64,000 nt of DNA. It comes from Methanohalophilus profundi (GTDB taxonomy: Archaea; Halobacteriota; Methanosarcinia; Methanosarcinales; Methanosarcinaceae). Of this stretch, positions 1 through 9,004 are shown in pieces. The stretch spans positions 755,518 to 819,517 of the forward strand of contig NZ_QBKB01000002.1 of the NCBI RefSeq assembly GCF_004137855.1. Reading direction: 5' to 3'. The position numbers and the translations under genes are program-made. Position 1 is the stretch's first letter, and each line of letters begins with the position of its first letter. Below the pieces are notes generated by a model, which had not been told where the DNA came from, ran no database searches, and saw only the letters and a list, made by a program, of their open reading frames with translations.

Positions 1-785
1 AGGCCACCATAGTACCTTCCAAATATTTCATAGAACTCATTGGCAGCTTCTTCTATCTTGGGCAGGGCATTATCCATTGCCTGTTGCTGCAGGTACCTGA
101 ATTCGGTATATGCAGTCGGGTCTGCAAAGGCACCGAAGGTCAGCGGGTTTTTAGGATCGAGAGTAAATTCCGGTTCATAAGCAGGCAGATATTCATCCAC
201 AAGATCCTGTTCCAGCAAGACCAGGGGCTCATAAACATGAGACAGGATGAAACCGTCCATACAGGTCATTGCAGGCATCATTACATCCTTATCTTCTGCA
301 ACCTTGTAAGCCTGGGCAGTCATATCCGAGATTTCCTGCAGATCCTCGGCATACATCTGGATCCAGCCGGTATCACGCTGGGAAATTGAATCCTGATGAT
401 CGTTCCAGATATTAATAGGAGCACTTACCGCGCGGTTTGCGATGGTCATAACGACTGGCAGGCGCATTCCTGATACGTTGAAAAGCACCTCATGCATCAG
501 TTCCAGGCCCTGGGAGGTGGTGGCCGAATAACACCTGGCACCTGCTGCTGCAGATCCCACAAGGGCCGAAAGGGCGGAGAACTCGGATTCCACGTTTATG
601 TATTCACAGTTGGAAATTTCACCATCAGCCATAAACTGGGAAAGATCCTCCACAATATGAGTCTGTGGTGTGATAGGATATGCGGAAATAACATTTGGTC
701 TGCATACCTTCACAGCATGGGCCACTGCATAGGAACCTTCAGCCACATCCATCTTATCCTTGTCAAGGGTACGTATGACAGTCAT
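1..785 (-). CDS. porA: Pyruvate:ferredoxin oxidoreductase alpha subunit PorA, N-terminal part
   Basis: The first 261 codons, running off the left edge. The alpha subunit of the four-subunit pyruvate synthase helps bind thiamine diphosphate and interconverts acetyl-CoA plus CO2 and pyruvate using ferredoxin in the cytoplasm. Visible are YPITPQT near residue 40, E-S-E-FSA near 65 and the AxSATTSQG stretch near 85-90, all usual in the alpha domain. The ATG at 785 directly abuts the porD stop (TAAATG), so translation is coupled. Order porC-porD-porA agrees with methanogen por operons; porB should lie beyond the edge. No anomaly in the visible part. Confidence 0.95.
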   Translation of the reverse strand, partial: MTVIRTLDKDKMDVAEGSYAVAHAVKVCRPNVISAYPITPQTHIVEDLSQFMADGEISNCEYINVESEFSALSALVGSAAAGARCYSATTSQGLELMHEVLFNVSGMRLPVVMTIANRAVSAPINIWNDHQDSISQRDTGWIQMYAEDLQEISDMTAQAYKVAEDKDVMMPAMTCMDGFILSHVYEPLVLLEQDLVDEYLPAYEPEFTLDPKNPLTFGAFADPTAYTEFRYLQQQAMDNALPKIEEAANEFYEIFGRYYGG

Positions 786-1046
786 TTATTTCTCCTCCAG
801 TACCATTTCTATGGCATCTTTGGGGCATTCATTGGCACAGATTCCGCATCCTTTGCAGTAATCATAATCAAATTCAAAGAATCCATCGTCCCGGGGCAGT
901 ACTGCCATATCAGGACAGAGCAATTCACATAATTTACATTTGATACATTTATCGTAGTCATAGACAGGCCTGAAAGTTCTCCAGGCACCGGTCTTGTTTA
1001 CCCTCGTGGTACCGGGTTCACAGACTCCTCCGAGTTGTATACTCAT
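786..1046 (-). CDS. porD: Pyruvate:ferredoxin oxidoreductase delta subunit PorD (2x[4Fe-4S])
   Basis: An 86-residue ferredoxin-like subunit that relays electrons between the catalytic subunits and external ferredoxin. Two cysteine clusters are visible: CIKCKLCELLCP at about residues 34-45 and CKGCGICANECP at about 64-75, each a CxxCxxCxxxCP site for a [4Fe-4S] cluster. Its ATG overlaps the porC stop by one base (TAATG) and its stop touches the porA ATG, so the three are co-translated. Length and order are typical of methanogens. Confidence 0.96.
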   Translation of the reverse strand: MSIQLGGVCEPGTTRVNKTGAWRTFRPVYDYDKCIKCKLCELLCPDMAVLPRDDGFFEFDYDYCKGCGICANECPKDAIEMVLEEK

Positions 1047-1591
1047 TATTTATCCTCCGCCATCAAGTCATAGGCTTTCTGCACAGCCTCTGCATTTTTC
1101 TCTCCGATCTTACCTGAGAAACGCCCCTTTACCGCATTAACAATGGAGCTGGCCCTGACCTCGCCCGTTGCACCTGCAAAAGCTCCTAAAAGAACAGTAT
1201 TGACAATAGGCCTGCCAATTACATCAAGAGCGATTTTTGTTGCATTAACGGTCATTATACGGGCATTGGTGTCAAGATCGAAATCTTCCGGCGCGAAATC
1301 AGAATTAATAATTATAATACCATCATCCTTTGCCCCACTTTCAACATCCACTACCTCAATAAGTGTGGGATCCTGAACAATTATGTAATCTGGTTCATAG
1401 ATCTGGCTCCTGAGCCTGATAGGAGCATCGCTGATCCTTGTGAATGCCTGTACTGGTGCTCCACGTCTTTCGACACCAAAGGCCGGGAATGCCTGACTGA
1501 ACTGGCCATCCTCAAAAGCGGCTCCTGCCAGTAGTTCGGCTGCTGTAACCGAACCCTGTCCGCCTCGACCATGTATTCTTATTTCTTTCAT
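1046..1591 (-). CDS. porC: Pyruvate:ferredoxin oxidoreductase gamma subunit PorC
   Basis: A 181-residue gamma subunit of pyruvate synthase. The N-terminus [15 protein letters not shown] carries the glycine-rich RGGQG motif typical of the family. A longer reading (to 1663) exists, but the ATG at 1591 is preferred because a GGAG Shine-Dalgarno lies 7-8 nt upstream and the family starts here. First gene of the visible por operon; the 190 bp between it and dus should hold the promoter, though I see no unambiguous TATA box. Confidence 0.94.
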   Translation of the reverse strand: MKEIRIHGRGGQGSVTAAELLAGAAFEDGQFSQAFPAFGVERRGAPVQAFTRISDAPIRLRSQIYEPDYIIVQDPTLIEVVDVESGAKDDGIIIINSDFAPEDFDLDTNARIMTVNATKIALDVIGRPIVNTVLLGAFAGATGEVRASSIVNAVKGRFSGKIGEKNAEAVQKAYDLMAEDK

Positions 1592-1784
1592 CTGTATTCT
1601 CCGTAACAAACGTAATGGACATATAATTGTAGATAGCGGATACGAACCCGCATGCATCAACAATTACGTTTGGATGGTAATTGGAATAAATGCAATGTTT
1701 AATTGTGTAGAATAGCTAATTCCTATTTAGTTTTTCGGTGATAACAGATAACAAAAACTTACATTAAATATCTCAAAAGAACAA

Positions 1785-2738
1785 TTAGGCCTCCCTGCAT
1801 AGCATTTCCATCCTGGAAATAATACCCTCACTACTCTTTACGTTCTGGATGGATTTGCGAAAAGATCTGGAACCTGCAAGGCCTCTGGTAAACCACGCAG
1901 AATGTGCTGCCAGATTTACTTTTTTGTCCAAACCGTAGGCTTCCAGTAGTTTCAGATATTCCTCCAGACTGCTTTTTCGCTGATCACAATCGGCAGGAGG
2001 AAACTTAATGCCGCTTTCAAGAAATGCCGCTATCCTTGAGAAGATATCAGGATCCCCCATGGCTGCCCGCCCTATCATAAGACCGTCACATCCCGTATAT
2101 TCAAGAATCTGGGCAGCAAAAGCACCGTGCCGTATATCCCCGTTTGCAATAACAGGAATTGATAACTTTTCTTTAATCCTGCGAGCGTACAAATGATCCG
2201 CCACCCCCGAATATTGTTGCATGGCAGTCCTTCCATGGACTGTTATGGCTGAAACACCGGCATTTTCAAGCCTTGATGCAAGTTCTACAGTCTGTGACAC
2301 ATCCCTGAATACGCGTATCTTTACAGTCACCGGCACAGTTACTGATTCTACTACACACTGTATAATATTTTCCAGCACATCCGGATTTTCCATAAGCATT
2401 GAACCCGCACCCGTTTTCCGGATTCTGGGAGACGGGCAGCCCGCATTTATATCAATAATTGAGGGAGATGTTTCATTTTCAATCAGGCAGGCAGCTTTTG
2501 CCATAGAAACCGGCGATCTGCCAAATATCTGGACACCAAATATACCCTCATCCGGACAACTTAACGCCATATGATGTGATTTTGCATTGTCGTGCAGTAT
2601 CGCCTCGGAATTTATCATCTCGGTAAAAGCAAAAGATGCACCCCTGCGCCTGCAAACTACCCGGTAGGCAAGATTGGTAACCTCTGCCATTGGAGCAAGT
2701 AAAAGGTTTCCTCCAAGCCTTACCTTTCCGATTTGCAT
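1785..2738 (-). CDS. tRNA-dihydrouridine synthase (Dus family)
   Basis: An FMN-dependent TIM-barrel enzyme that reduces specific uridines in tRNA to dihydrouridine. Markers: LLLAPMAEVTN near residue 12 (FMN-binding strand), NAGCPSP near 100 with the catalytic cysteine, and GCDGLMIGRAAMGDP near 230 (phosphate-binding loop). The ATG at 2738 is chosen over an earlier one (2777) because TAGGA lies just upstream and homologues start MxIGKVRLxxxLLLAPM. Monocistronic by position; the tRNA position modified cannot be told from sequence. Confidence 0.92.
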   Translation of the reverse strand: MQIGKVRLGGNLLLAPMAEVTNLAYRVVCRRRGASFAFTEMINSEAILHDNAKSHHMALSCPDEGIFGVQIFGRSPVSMAKAACLIENETSPSIIDINAGCPSPRIRKTGAGSMLMENPDVLENIIQCVVESVTVPVTVKIRVFRDVSQTVELASRLENAGVSAITVHGRTAMQQYSGVADHLYARRIKEKLSIPVIANGDIRHGAFAAQILEYTGCDGLMIGRAAMGDPDIFSRIAAFLESGIKFPPADCDQRKSSLEEYLKLLEAYGLDKKVNLAAHSAWFTRGLAGSRSFRKSIQNVKSSEGIISRMEMLCREA

Positions 2739-2806
2739 GATATGTCCTATGGGATAACGATATATAAATAATAACATATCATAGGGCAGGAGAGGAGAAG
2801 CAACTC

Positions 2807-3357
2807 ATGAAAATAATAGCCTTTGTAGGAATGCCCGCCTCCGGGAAATCCGAAGCCTCAAAAGTGATCCGTAATATGGGACTTAACGTAATCAATATGG
2901 GAGATGTGATCCGGGAAGAGGTCAAGCACCGCCAGCTCGATCCAACAGACAGCAACACGGGAATGGTAGCCAATGACCTGAGGGACAAAGAAGGCATGGA
3001 TGCAGTTGCCAGGAGATGTATCCCGAAAATCAAACAAAAAGATAAAGATGTTGTTGTGATCGATGGTGTCCGCGGGATTGCAGAAGTAGAAACTTTCAAG
3101 AAGGAATTTGGAAAGGAATTTTCATTAATTGCTATAAGCAGCCCTATTGAAAACCGGTTTGAGCGTGTGCGTAAAAGATGCAGAAGCGATGATATGCAAA
3201 AATCGAAGATTTGAAAATAAGGGATGAAAGGGAAATGAAATGGGGAATGGGCCAGGCAATGGAAACGGCCGATGTAACCATTGACAACACTGCAAGTCTC
3301 AAAGAATTCAGACAACACGTAAAAGATACGGTGGAAAGAATAAATGGCCAGCGTTAA
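2807..3357 (+). pseudogene. UPF0200-family nucleotide kinase-like P-loop protein, frameshifted
   Basis: UPF0200 proteins resemble dephospho-CoA/adenylate kinases; function is not established. The first 133 codons encode a Walker A GMPASGKSE, an INMGDVIREE segment and RFERVRKRCRSDD. Frame 1 then hits TGA at 3212, while the family's C-terminus (IRDEREMKWGMGQAMETAD...) continues in the -1 frame to TAA at 3355-3357. The break maps to an A5 run at 3198-3202; a sixth A would restore one 183-residue protein of normal family length. The tail overlaps the UPF0201 start by 14 nt, as expected for an intact operon. Either an indel error, a fresh mutation, or -1 slippage. Confidence 0.85.
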
Positions 3358-3778
3358 GTTTTGGGCCCGTATAAATCCAACAGAGGATGCCTCAAAGGTA
3401 TGTGGGGCACTTACAAGAATTAGTGGTCTTACACCCTGTTTAGATGATAATATCGCAGTTATAGATTGCAACCATCGTGACCTCCAAATCTTCCACCGCC
3501 TGCTGCGGGATGAAGAAATTCTCGACACTGCAAGATCCGTTCTCGAAAAGGGAATACAAAGCCCGGAAGAAAAAATAAGTTTCATGCTCAATAAACAGGT
3601 TGCTTTTGTGGGACGCATCAGTTTTCCTGCAGGAGAAGAGGAGTTAGGGTCGATCCATGTGGAAATTGAATGCAATGAAGGGGAACTGGAAGATATAATT
3701 AACTGGTTAGTACCTCCCACAGAAGAAGGAAAACCTGTTTATGAAAAGGAAATGCCTCCATTAAGAGAAGGTGAGTAA
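3344..3778 (+). CDS. UPF0201 family protein (predicted RNA-binding)
   Basis: A 144-residue archaeal conserved protein matching UPF0201 (COG1325), described as a possible exosome-related RNA-binding family; role not proven. Seen: the N-terminal VKFWARINPTEDASKV segment and the LRDEEILDTARSVLEKG helix typical of the family. It overlaps the upstream UPF0200 gene by 14 nt and the downstream TIM-barrel gene by 8 nt, so the three form one translationally coupled operon. Confidence 0.85.
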   Translation: MASVKFWARINPTEDASKVCGALTRISGLTPCLDDNIAVIDCNHRDLQIFHRLLRDEEILDTARSVLEKGIQSPEEKISFMLNKQVAFVGRISFPAGEEELGSIHVEIECNEGELEDIINWLVPPTEEGKPVYEKEMPPLREGE

Positions 3779-4559
3779 GTTGCCACCAGCAATCGGATTT
3801 TCTGCAAGAGCAGGCGGAGAAAAACCACTTGAATGGGCTTATGAACTGGAAGAGATGGGATATTCAGCAATCGAACTTGTACAGGAAGGAACGCAGAAAA
3901 TTACTGCTGAAAACATTGACAGGGTGCAACAGATAAAGGATACAACAAACCTGACCTTCACGATACACCTGCCATTTTCTGACATAAACCTTGCAACCCT
4001 CAATCCCGGCATACATAAAGAAATTATAAGGCAGATGGGACATTGCCTGCACATGGCATCAGGTCTTGCTGAAATCGCAGTAATCCATCCTGGTTATCTC
4101 TCCCCTGAAGGAGCATTATACCCCGAAAAGGCCTGGGATAATACGATAAAATCCCTGAAAGAGATAAGCACGATTGCAGGGGAAGAAGGAATTATGCTCG
4201 CACTGGAGAATATGCCAGATATGCCTCACATATTCGGAAAATACCCTGCTGAGATACTGGAAATAATAGAAAAGGTTGATTCGGATAATATTGGCATGAC
4301 ACTTGATATCGGCCATGCCAATACAATGGGTCTGCTTGATGAATTTCTGGATTCCTGCAGGGAAGTAATGGTCCATTCCCACATACATGACAACCATGAA
4401 AAAAGGGATGAACACCTCCCTCTTGGAAAGGGTTGCATTGACTGGAAAAAAGTATTTGACAGGGCCGACGGTTATGAAGGGTTGTTCATTACAGAGATGA
4501 AAAATCTGGAAAATGGAACCGAATGCATGGAATATCTAAAATCAAATCTTATTCTTTAA
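3771..4559 (+). CDS. Sugar phosphate isomerase/epimerase-like TIM-barrel (AP endonuclease 2 superfamily)
   Basis: A 262-residue xylose-isomerase-like TIM barrel. Metal-ligand type motifs are visible: HLPFSDINL near residue 69, VIHPGY near 102, LENMPD near 146, LDIGHAN near 178, HIHDN near 205 and an E in FITEMKN near 243, consistent with a divalent-metal enzyme such as an isomerase or AP endonuclease 4-like protein. Start is GTG at 3771, overlapping the UPF0201 stop; a TTG three codons later is the alternative. The substrate cannot be read from sequence. Confidence 0.8.
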   Translation: MSKLPPAIGFSARAGGEKPLEWAYELEEMGYSAIELVQEGTQKITAENIDRVQQIKDTTNLTFTIHLPFSDINLATLNPGIHKEIIRQMGHCLHMASGLAEIAVIHPGYLSPEGALYPEKAWDNTIKSLKEISTIAGEEGIMLALENMPDMPHIFGKYPAEILEIIEKVDSDNIGMTLDIGHANTMGLLDEFLDSCREVMVHSHIHDNHEKRDEHLPLGKGCIDWKKVFDRADGYEGLFITEMKNLENGTECMEYLKSNLIL

Positions 4560-4719
4560 CTCTTCCGTGCCTTGTATCCACATCATCCATCCTATCCAAT
4601 AATTTACGTATTGCAGTCCGAATAGCATCCGACTGACTCACGAATTTCCTATCTACCCCTACGTGACAATTAAGATCATCAAGCAACTGCTGGGGGATAT
4701 CCACACTAACCTTGGGCAT
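4549..4719 (-). CDS. Ribbon-helix-helix (CopG/MetJ-type) regulator
   Basis: A 56-residue small DNA-binding protein. MPKVSVDIPQQLLDDLN is the beta-ribbon that reads the DNA groove, followed by two helices (VSQSDAIRTAIRKLLD). The ATG at 4719 is chosen, not a longer reading to 4821, because the RHH fold begins here and AGGAG lies upstream. A TATA-like TTATATAA at about 4740-4748 sits just upstream. It converges on, and overlaps by 11 bp, the TIM-barrel gene. No toxin partner is adjacent, so autoregulation or a solo regulator is more likely than an antitoxin. Confidence 0.8.
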   Translation of the reverse strand: MPKVSVDIPQQLLDDLNCHVGVDRKFVSQSDAIRTAIRKLLDRMDDVDTRHGRVKE

Positions 4720-4849
4720 AAATCTCACTCTCCTGTGAATTTTATATAAGATAATAACCGATAATACATATAAACGACTCGTTGAATACGGGCCTAAGAG
4801 AATAAATTGGCATACGTTCAATTATGCTTATAAATAAGGGGGAAGTTTT

Positions 4850-5455
4850 ATTCCAACAGCCGGATATAACATATTTTTGGGGTTTTACAAAATTGTAAGC
4901 TCAATATTGAAACCTATAGAAGAAAAGCCAGACACAAAGGACTCCGATATTGAGTGGGATGTATCACACAAGCATCTCAAGCCCGGGGAAAATATCACAA
5001 TAACGGGCAATACTAAGCCCGACACACGCATAAACATGATCGTGAGATTTAATGTTGCAGTTGCGGTACATGATGGCAGGTACAGCCATGATTTCCGGAA
5101 AGTGCACATTCCAGAAGGACCGAATGAATTTAAAGTCCAAACAAGACCTGTTAAAAACATGACATTTACCGTTAAAATGTTGATGCCTTTCCGACAACAC
5201 AGGGATGCTGAAGAGTCAGTGGCCACATACATAGACACAAATGTGCCTTCCGGCACCTTCAATATAAACATCAGTGGGGATGCACAGGAAAATACCGAAA
5301 CGATCCAGATGGATGTGAAGGCCTCACAGGTCATCCGAGCCGATCCTGAAGGTAATATTAGTTATACGTATGATACAACCCCATTTCGTCCTGGAATCGT
5401 TGAGATCGAAATCGGCAATGATAAAAAAGAAGTAGAACTTATAGGGGAAGATTGA
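4850..5455 (+). CDS. Hypothetical beta-rich protein, Ig-like
   Basis: About 200 residues, no family recognised. The text from WDVSHKHLKPGENITITGNTKP onward alternates short beta strands and turns like two Ig/transglutaminase-type beta-sandwich domains (roughly residues 35-120 and 125-200). No signal peptide or membrane segment. Start is unclear: an in-frame TTG lies at 4877, but an ATT at 4850 sits 7 nt after AAGGGGG and is used here. A TATA-like TTATAAAT at 4829-4836 would place transcription close to the start. Cytoplasmic location and function unknown. Confidence 0.6.
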   Translation: MPTAGYNIFLGFYKIVSSILKPIEEKPDTKDSDIEWDVSHKHLKPGENITITGNTKPDTRINMIVRFNVAVAVHDGRYSHDFRKVHIPEGPNEFKVQTRPVKNMTFTVKMLMPFRQHRDAEESVATYIDTNVPSGTFNINISGDAQENTETIQMDVKASQVIRADPEGNISYTYDTTPFRPGIVEIEIGNDKKEVELIGED

Positions 5456-5472
5456 ACTTCCCTTATAAATTA

Positions 5473-5733
5473 TTATTTTGACATCAAAGCAATGAATCTG
5501 CTCGATTCCATCACAGGAACACTGTCTATTTCGCAGATATCGGACCATGGAAGGTTGAAAGCCGCATAGGCTTCTGCATCATCACATTCGTAGAGGATGA
5601 AATAACGTCCTCCTGTAAGGTCAACCCACTGTTTGATTATATTGATACCTGCAGGTGGTTTTAGTTCCTTGAAGTGTTCAATTACCTTGTCGCTGAGAGT
5701 AGGTTCCCATGTACTAACATCCATATATAACAT
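5473..5733 (-). CDS. DUF3303-type small protein
   Basis: An 86-residue protein resembling DUF3303, a small ferredoxin-like alpha/beta fold of unknown function. The pattern of an initial strand (MLYMDVSTW), PAGINIIKQWVDLTGGRYFILYECDD, then WSDICEIDSVPVME fits the family. An exceptionally good Shine-Dalgarno AAGGAGG at 5744-5750 supports the start at 5733. It stands alone between a hypothetical gene on the opposite strand and tRNA-Lys. Confidence 0.75.
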   Translation of the reverse strand: MLYMDVSTWEPTLSDKVIEHFKELKPPAGINIIKQWVDLTGGRYFILYECDDAEAYAAFNLPWSDICEIDSVPVMESSRFIALMSK

Positions 5734-5925
5734 ATTTTCAAATCCTCCTTTACAGTTAGGAATGAGATAGATGGCTAACTATCACCCCACGGAACCCCAT
5801 TCCTTATCAATAAATATTAAGAAAGTAGTATATAGGTTTTGTTGTTTGGCCTATTTTTAATCCAAAATCGAAGAAAGAAAAATATTGAATATTATTTGGA
5901 AAATTGCAAAGAATAACAAAATAGG

Positions 5926-5999
5926 CGGGCCGGAAGGGATTTGAACCCTCGGCCTATGGATTAAGAGTCCATCGCTCTGCCTGACTAAGCTACCGGCCC
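5926..5999 (-). tRNA. tRNA-Lys (CTT anticodon)
   Basis: Folds as a full cloverleaf of 74 nt: acceptor GGGCCGG pairs with CCGGCCC, D arm TAGCTTAGTCAGGCAGAGC, anticodon stem ATGGA/TCCAT closing the loop CTCTTAA (anticodon CTT, reads AAG), T arm with GTTCAAA. Discriminator is G; CCA is not fully encoded. No intron. A TATA box (ATATATAC on the + strand, 6031-6038) lies 32-39 nt upstream, the right distance for an archaeal promoter. Confidence 0.95.
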
Positions 6000-6101
6000 A
6001 TTTGTGCGGCCCTTCATAGGTATTACCTGAATATATACGTTTCGGCAAAAAGATAAAACAAAAACAGTACATAGCACTATTAGGAAGTAATTTATCGCTA
6101 A

Positions 6102-7213
6102 ATGAAGTGGGGAGTTATAGTGGGAGAAATGGATAAATCAAAACAATATCCTACGGATATGTATTCCACCCTTGTCAAAAAAAGTAATGATGGGATAATA
6201 ATAATCCAGGATGAGGCCATAATATTTGCAAACCCCAAGTTCAGGGAGATTCTCGATATACATCCGAAGAACTTAAGGGAATGAATTTCAAAAATATTTT
6301 TCCTGCTGAAAGCATCAATATGATCAGCGAACGATATCATCGCAGGCTCAAAAAGGACCCCAATATTCCTGAAAGATATGAAACCGAAATGCTCAGCAAA
6401 CAAGGATTAAGGGTTCCTGTAGAGATCAGTGCATCTTACATAGAACACGACAACATGCCTGCTGACATGGCAATAATCAGAGATATAACAGAGAGAAGGG
6501 ATGCAGAAAAAAGATTTGAACAATATGCCAAAAGCCTTGAAAAAAACTACCATGTCAAAGAGCTATTCGGGGACATAGTAAGTCACGATCTGAAAAATCC
6601 TGCAGGAGTAATTAAGGGTTACTCACAGTTGCTGATCGAAGGGGAAGAGGACGCAGAAAAAAAGAAGATGGCCATTACTATCAACCGGAACATAAACAGG
6701 ATACTGGAACTTATTGAAAATGCGTCTGTTTTTGTAAAACTTGATACACTCACAGACATCAAATTCGAAAAAGCAGACCTTGCCATGATGTTGCAAAAAG
6801 TTGCAAATGAATATGCAGAAGAAATTCAAGAAAAAGAAGTTGACCTGAAAATAAATGTCAGTGGACAATACCCTGCAAACATCCACAAATCAATTGAGGA
6901 AGCATTTTCCAATCTCCTTTCAAATGCAATAAAATACGGGCCTGCAAAGGGCCAAATAACCATCGATATAATAAAAGATAATGGCATGTGGAAGATACGT
7001 TTTATCGATGAGGGAGAAGGAGTACCCGATGAGAAAAAAGAACTCATATTTGAAAGATTCGAAAGAGCAGGATCATCTGTCAGTATAAAAGGAACCGGGC
7101 TTGGACTTGCAATTGTAAAAAAGATAATGGAACTACATGGCGGCCAGACAGGTGTTGAGGACAGGCAAGATAGAAAGGGGAGCATTTTCTGGGCCACCAT
7201 CCCCCGTGCCTGA
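6102..7213 (+). pseudogene. PAS-domain sensor histidine kinase, frameshifted inside the PAS domain
   Basis: Cytoplasmic sensor kinase with no membrane segment. PAS domain (about residues 20-125), HisKA-like region with SHDLKNPAGVIKG (phosphoacceptor His), then HATPase with N box NLLSNAIKYGP, G1 DEGEGVPDE, F FERFERAG and G2 GTGLGLAIVKK. The frame breaks in the PAS domain near 6261-6265: frame 1 gives ...ILDIH then stops at 6282, while SEELKGMNF continues in -1. Loss of one T (CATTCC to CATCC) explains it. Start could be ATG 6102, GTG 6120 or ATG 6129; GGGGAG before 6120 favours GTG. Its target may be a response regulator elsewhere. Confidence 0.85.
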
Positions 7214-9004
7214 TCAGGCGTGTTTTACCACACATTTATGCAGACCGGTAACCTCCACAATATCACTGTTATCCGGACTCTGAATTATCATCTGTCCCTT
7301 GCGAAGATAAGGAATCCTTTTTTCAAATTCCAGTGGAACATTTAATGCATTTATGGCATTGTCGTTTGAGAGATTGAGAATAATCCGGCTATTAATCTGC
7401 TTGAGCACGGTGTCATCGATGTCCTGTGGGTCCTGAGTAATCAGGAAAAGACCAAGTGTTTCCTTGCGCCCCTGCCTTGCTGCATCTGCGAATCTGGAAA
7501 CAATACGTCTTGAATGAGCCGACATCGCACCGGAAAGATACCTGTGTGCTTCATCAAGAGCCAGTAATACAGGGGTTTTCTTAACAGAATCATTGCCTGA
7601 TGTGCTGAGTTTGTTATCCACTACAATCGTCATCAAGGTGAGAGTAATGAGATCCCTGATACGGCTGTTATTTATATATTCAGTCGGGAAAACACTGACC
7701 CTGCCCGGCTTGAAAACCTCATCAAGTATTTCGGTTATCGGTTTTGCCGGCTGGTCGAATACCCTGCTGAAAGAGCGGTTCTTGACCTTACGCACAATGG
7801 CATCATAGGAAGATTCATGGATTTTCCCGCTATCCACATAAACAGAACGTGTGCCTTCATCCGCAATGAAACCTGTAAATCCCTGATAGGTATGATTTGC
7901 AGGAGTCTTGAAATAATCCTCAAGCAACAGCTCAAGGCCTATATACTGGTTTTCCGTCAATTCAGCTGCTGATATCAACCAGGAATTATTCCTCACAAGT
8001 TCGAAAGGAATTGTAAATTCCATTTGTTGTGCACGGGATTTACCCGGATAGGACTGGCCGTCCACACTTGCCAGGAATGTCCTTGTATCCTGATGGCCTC
8101 CATGCAAGACGTCCTCTTCTGCAAAGGTCACTTCATCGGCATATCCTATATCCGCATTATCCTCAAACAACTGGGAATATTCATCCTGTGGATCCATTAT
8201 CACAAGACACGGGTTTTTCTTCCTGCCCTGCTCACCCCTTACAATGTACTGGTTATCCGATGCCAGGAATTGACGCAGAATATTCTTTGTAAGAAAGGTT
8301 TTCCCCGTACCGGTACTTCCGCACACCAGCATATGACGGAACATAAGCGGATCACCCATTGAATAATCATTGCGCAGATAGTAGGCAACTGTTGGAGGAG
8401 AAGCATGTGTCCTGACAAGTTCACCCCCCACACTCAAATGTCCCAGAAAAATACCTTCGGTAGGAATGTTGAGACCTGTCTGGATCTTGAGTTTTTCAGA
8501 AACCGGTAGTATTGGAGTATTGGGACGGGGAAGCCTGTCGGCCATGCGACGCATTAGGCCTGCCTTTACGGGAGACAGGATACATAGAGGGTCAAGATAT
8601 GCAAGGAATTTGTAATCTATCTCATTGGTATTATTGGCCTTTAACATGCGCCGGGAATGCAACTCTGTCGCATCATCCACTTCAAATTCCTGCAGGTACT
8701 GCAGTTTCCAGACCCTTGCAAACAGATCTTCATCTCCGTAGGGAACCAGTACATATGTACCAAGCCTGACATTCGGCCTGTGCGAAGAAGTAATATAACC
8801 AGTAAGCCGTGCACCTGATTCAGTTATTTCAAGTGGGTCAATTCCTGTTGTAATTGTACCCAGCGCATTATCAAAGGATGATCCATCCGGATTATCCACT
8901 GTATCAGGAACATATTCCTCAAAATCTTCAACCGGTTCTTTCGAGGATACACGGTCCCCCTTATCACCTGTGGCATAAGCAAGTATGTCGTCATCATTAT
9001 CCAT
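7214..9004 (-). CDS. herA: HerA-type bipolar DNA helicase/translocase ATPase
   Basis: About 596 residues. An N-terminal HAS-barrel-like region (about 1-190) is followed by an FtsK/HerA ATPase with Walker A GSTGTGKTF near 230 and Walker B LLALDEAHRYL near 475, then RQGRKETLGLFLITQDPQDID. With NurA, HerA makes a hexameric motor-nuclease for DNA end resection in archaeal homologous recombination. ATG at 9004 is preferred: it overlaps the nurA stop by 8 nt. Mre11 and Rad50, often adjacent in other archaea, are not in this window. It converges on the sensor-kinase gene with no gap. Confidence 0.88.
   Translation of the reverse strand: MDNDDDILAYATGDKGDRVSSKEPVEDFEEYVPDTVDNPDGSSFDNALGTITTGIDPLEITESGARLTGYITSSHRPNVRLGTYVLVPYGDEDLFARVWKLQYLQEFEVDDATELHSRRMLKANNTNEIDYKFLAYLDPLCILSPVKAGLMRRMADRLPRPNTPILPVSEKLKIQTGLNIPTEGIFLGHLSVGGELVRTHASPPTVAYYLRNDYSMGDPLMFRHMLVCGSTGTGKTFLTKNILRQFLASDNQYIVRGEQGRKKNPCLVIMDPQDEYSQLFEDNADIGYADEVTFAEEDVLHGGHQDTRTFLASVDGQSYPGKSRAQQMEFTIPFELVRNNSWLISAAELTENQYIGLELLLEDYFKTPANHTYQGFTGFIADEGTRSVYVDSGKIHESSYDAIVRKVKNRSFSRVFDQPAKPITEILDEVFKPGRVSVFPTEYINNSRIRDLITLTLMTIVVDNKLSTSGNDSVKKTPVLLALDEAHRYLSGAMSAHSRRIVSRFADAARQGRKETLGLFLITQDPQDIDDTVLKQINSRIILNLSNDNAINALNVPLEFEKRIPYLRKGQMIIQSPDNSDIVEVTGLHKCVVKHA

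Noticed and set aside
84-932. Plus-strand open frames across porA and porD
   Set aside because: They are opposite-strand shadows of the por genes, whose proteins have clear motifs.
2779-3720. Long minus-strand frame opposite UPF0200/UPF0201
   Set aside because: Low-complexity Ser/Leu-rich translation antisense to two recognisable genes; no ribosome binding site.
4549-4719. Toxin-antitoxin pair with the ribbon-helix-helix protein as antitoxin
   Set aside because: No small toxin gene lies on the same strand next to it.
5857-6072. Open frame overlapping tRNA-Lys on the minus strand
   Set aside because: It runs straight through the tRNA and has no family, start signal or codon bias.
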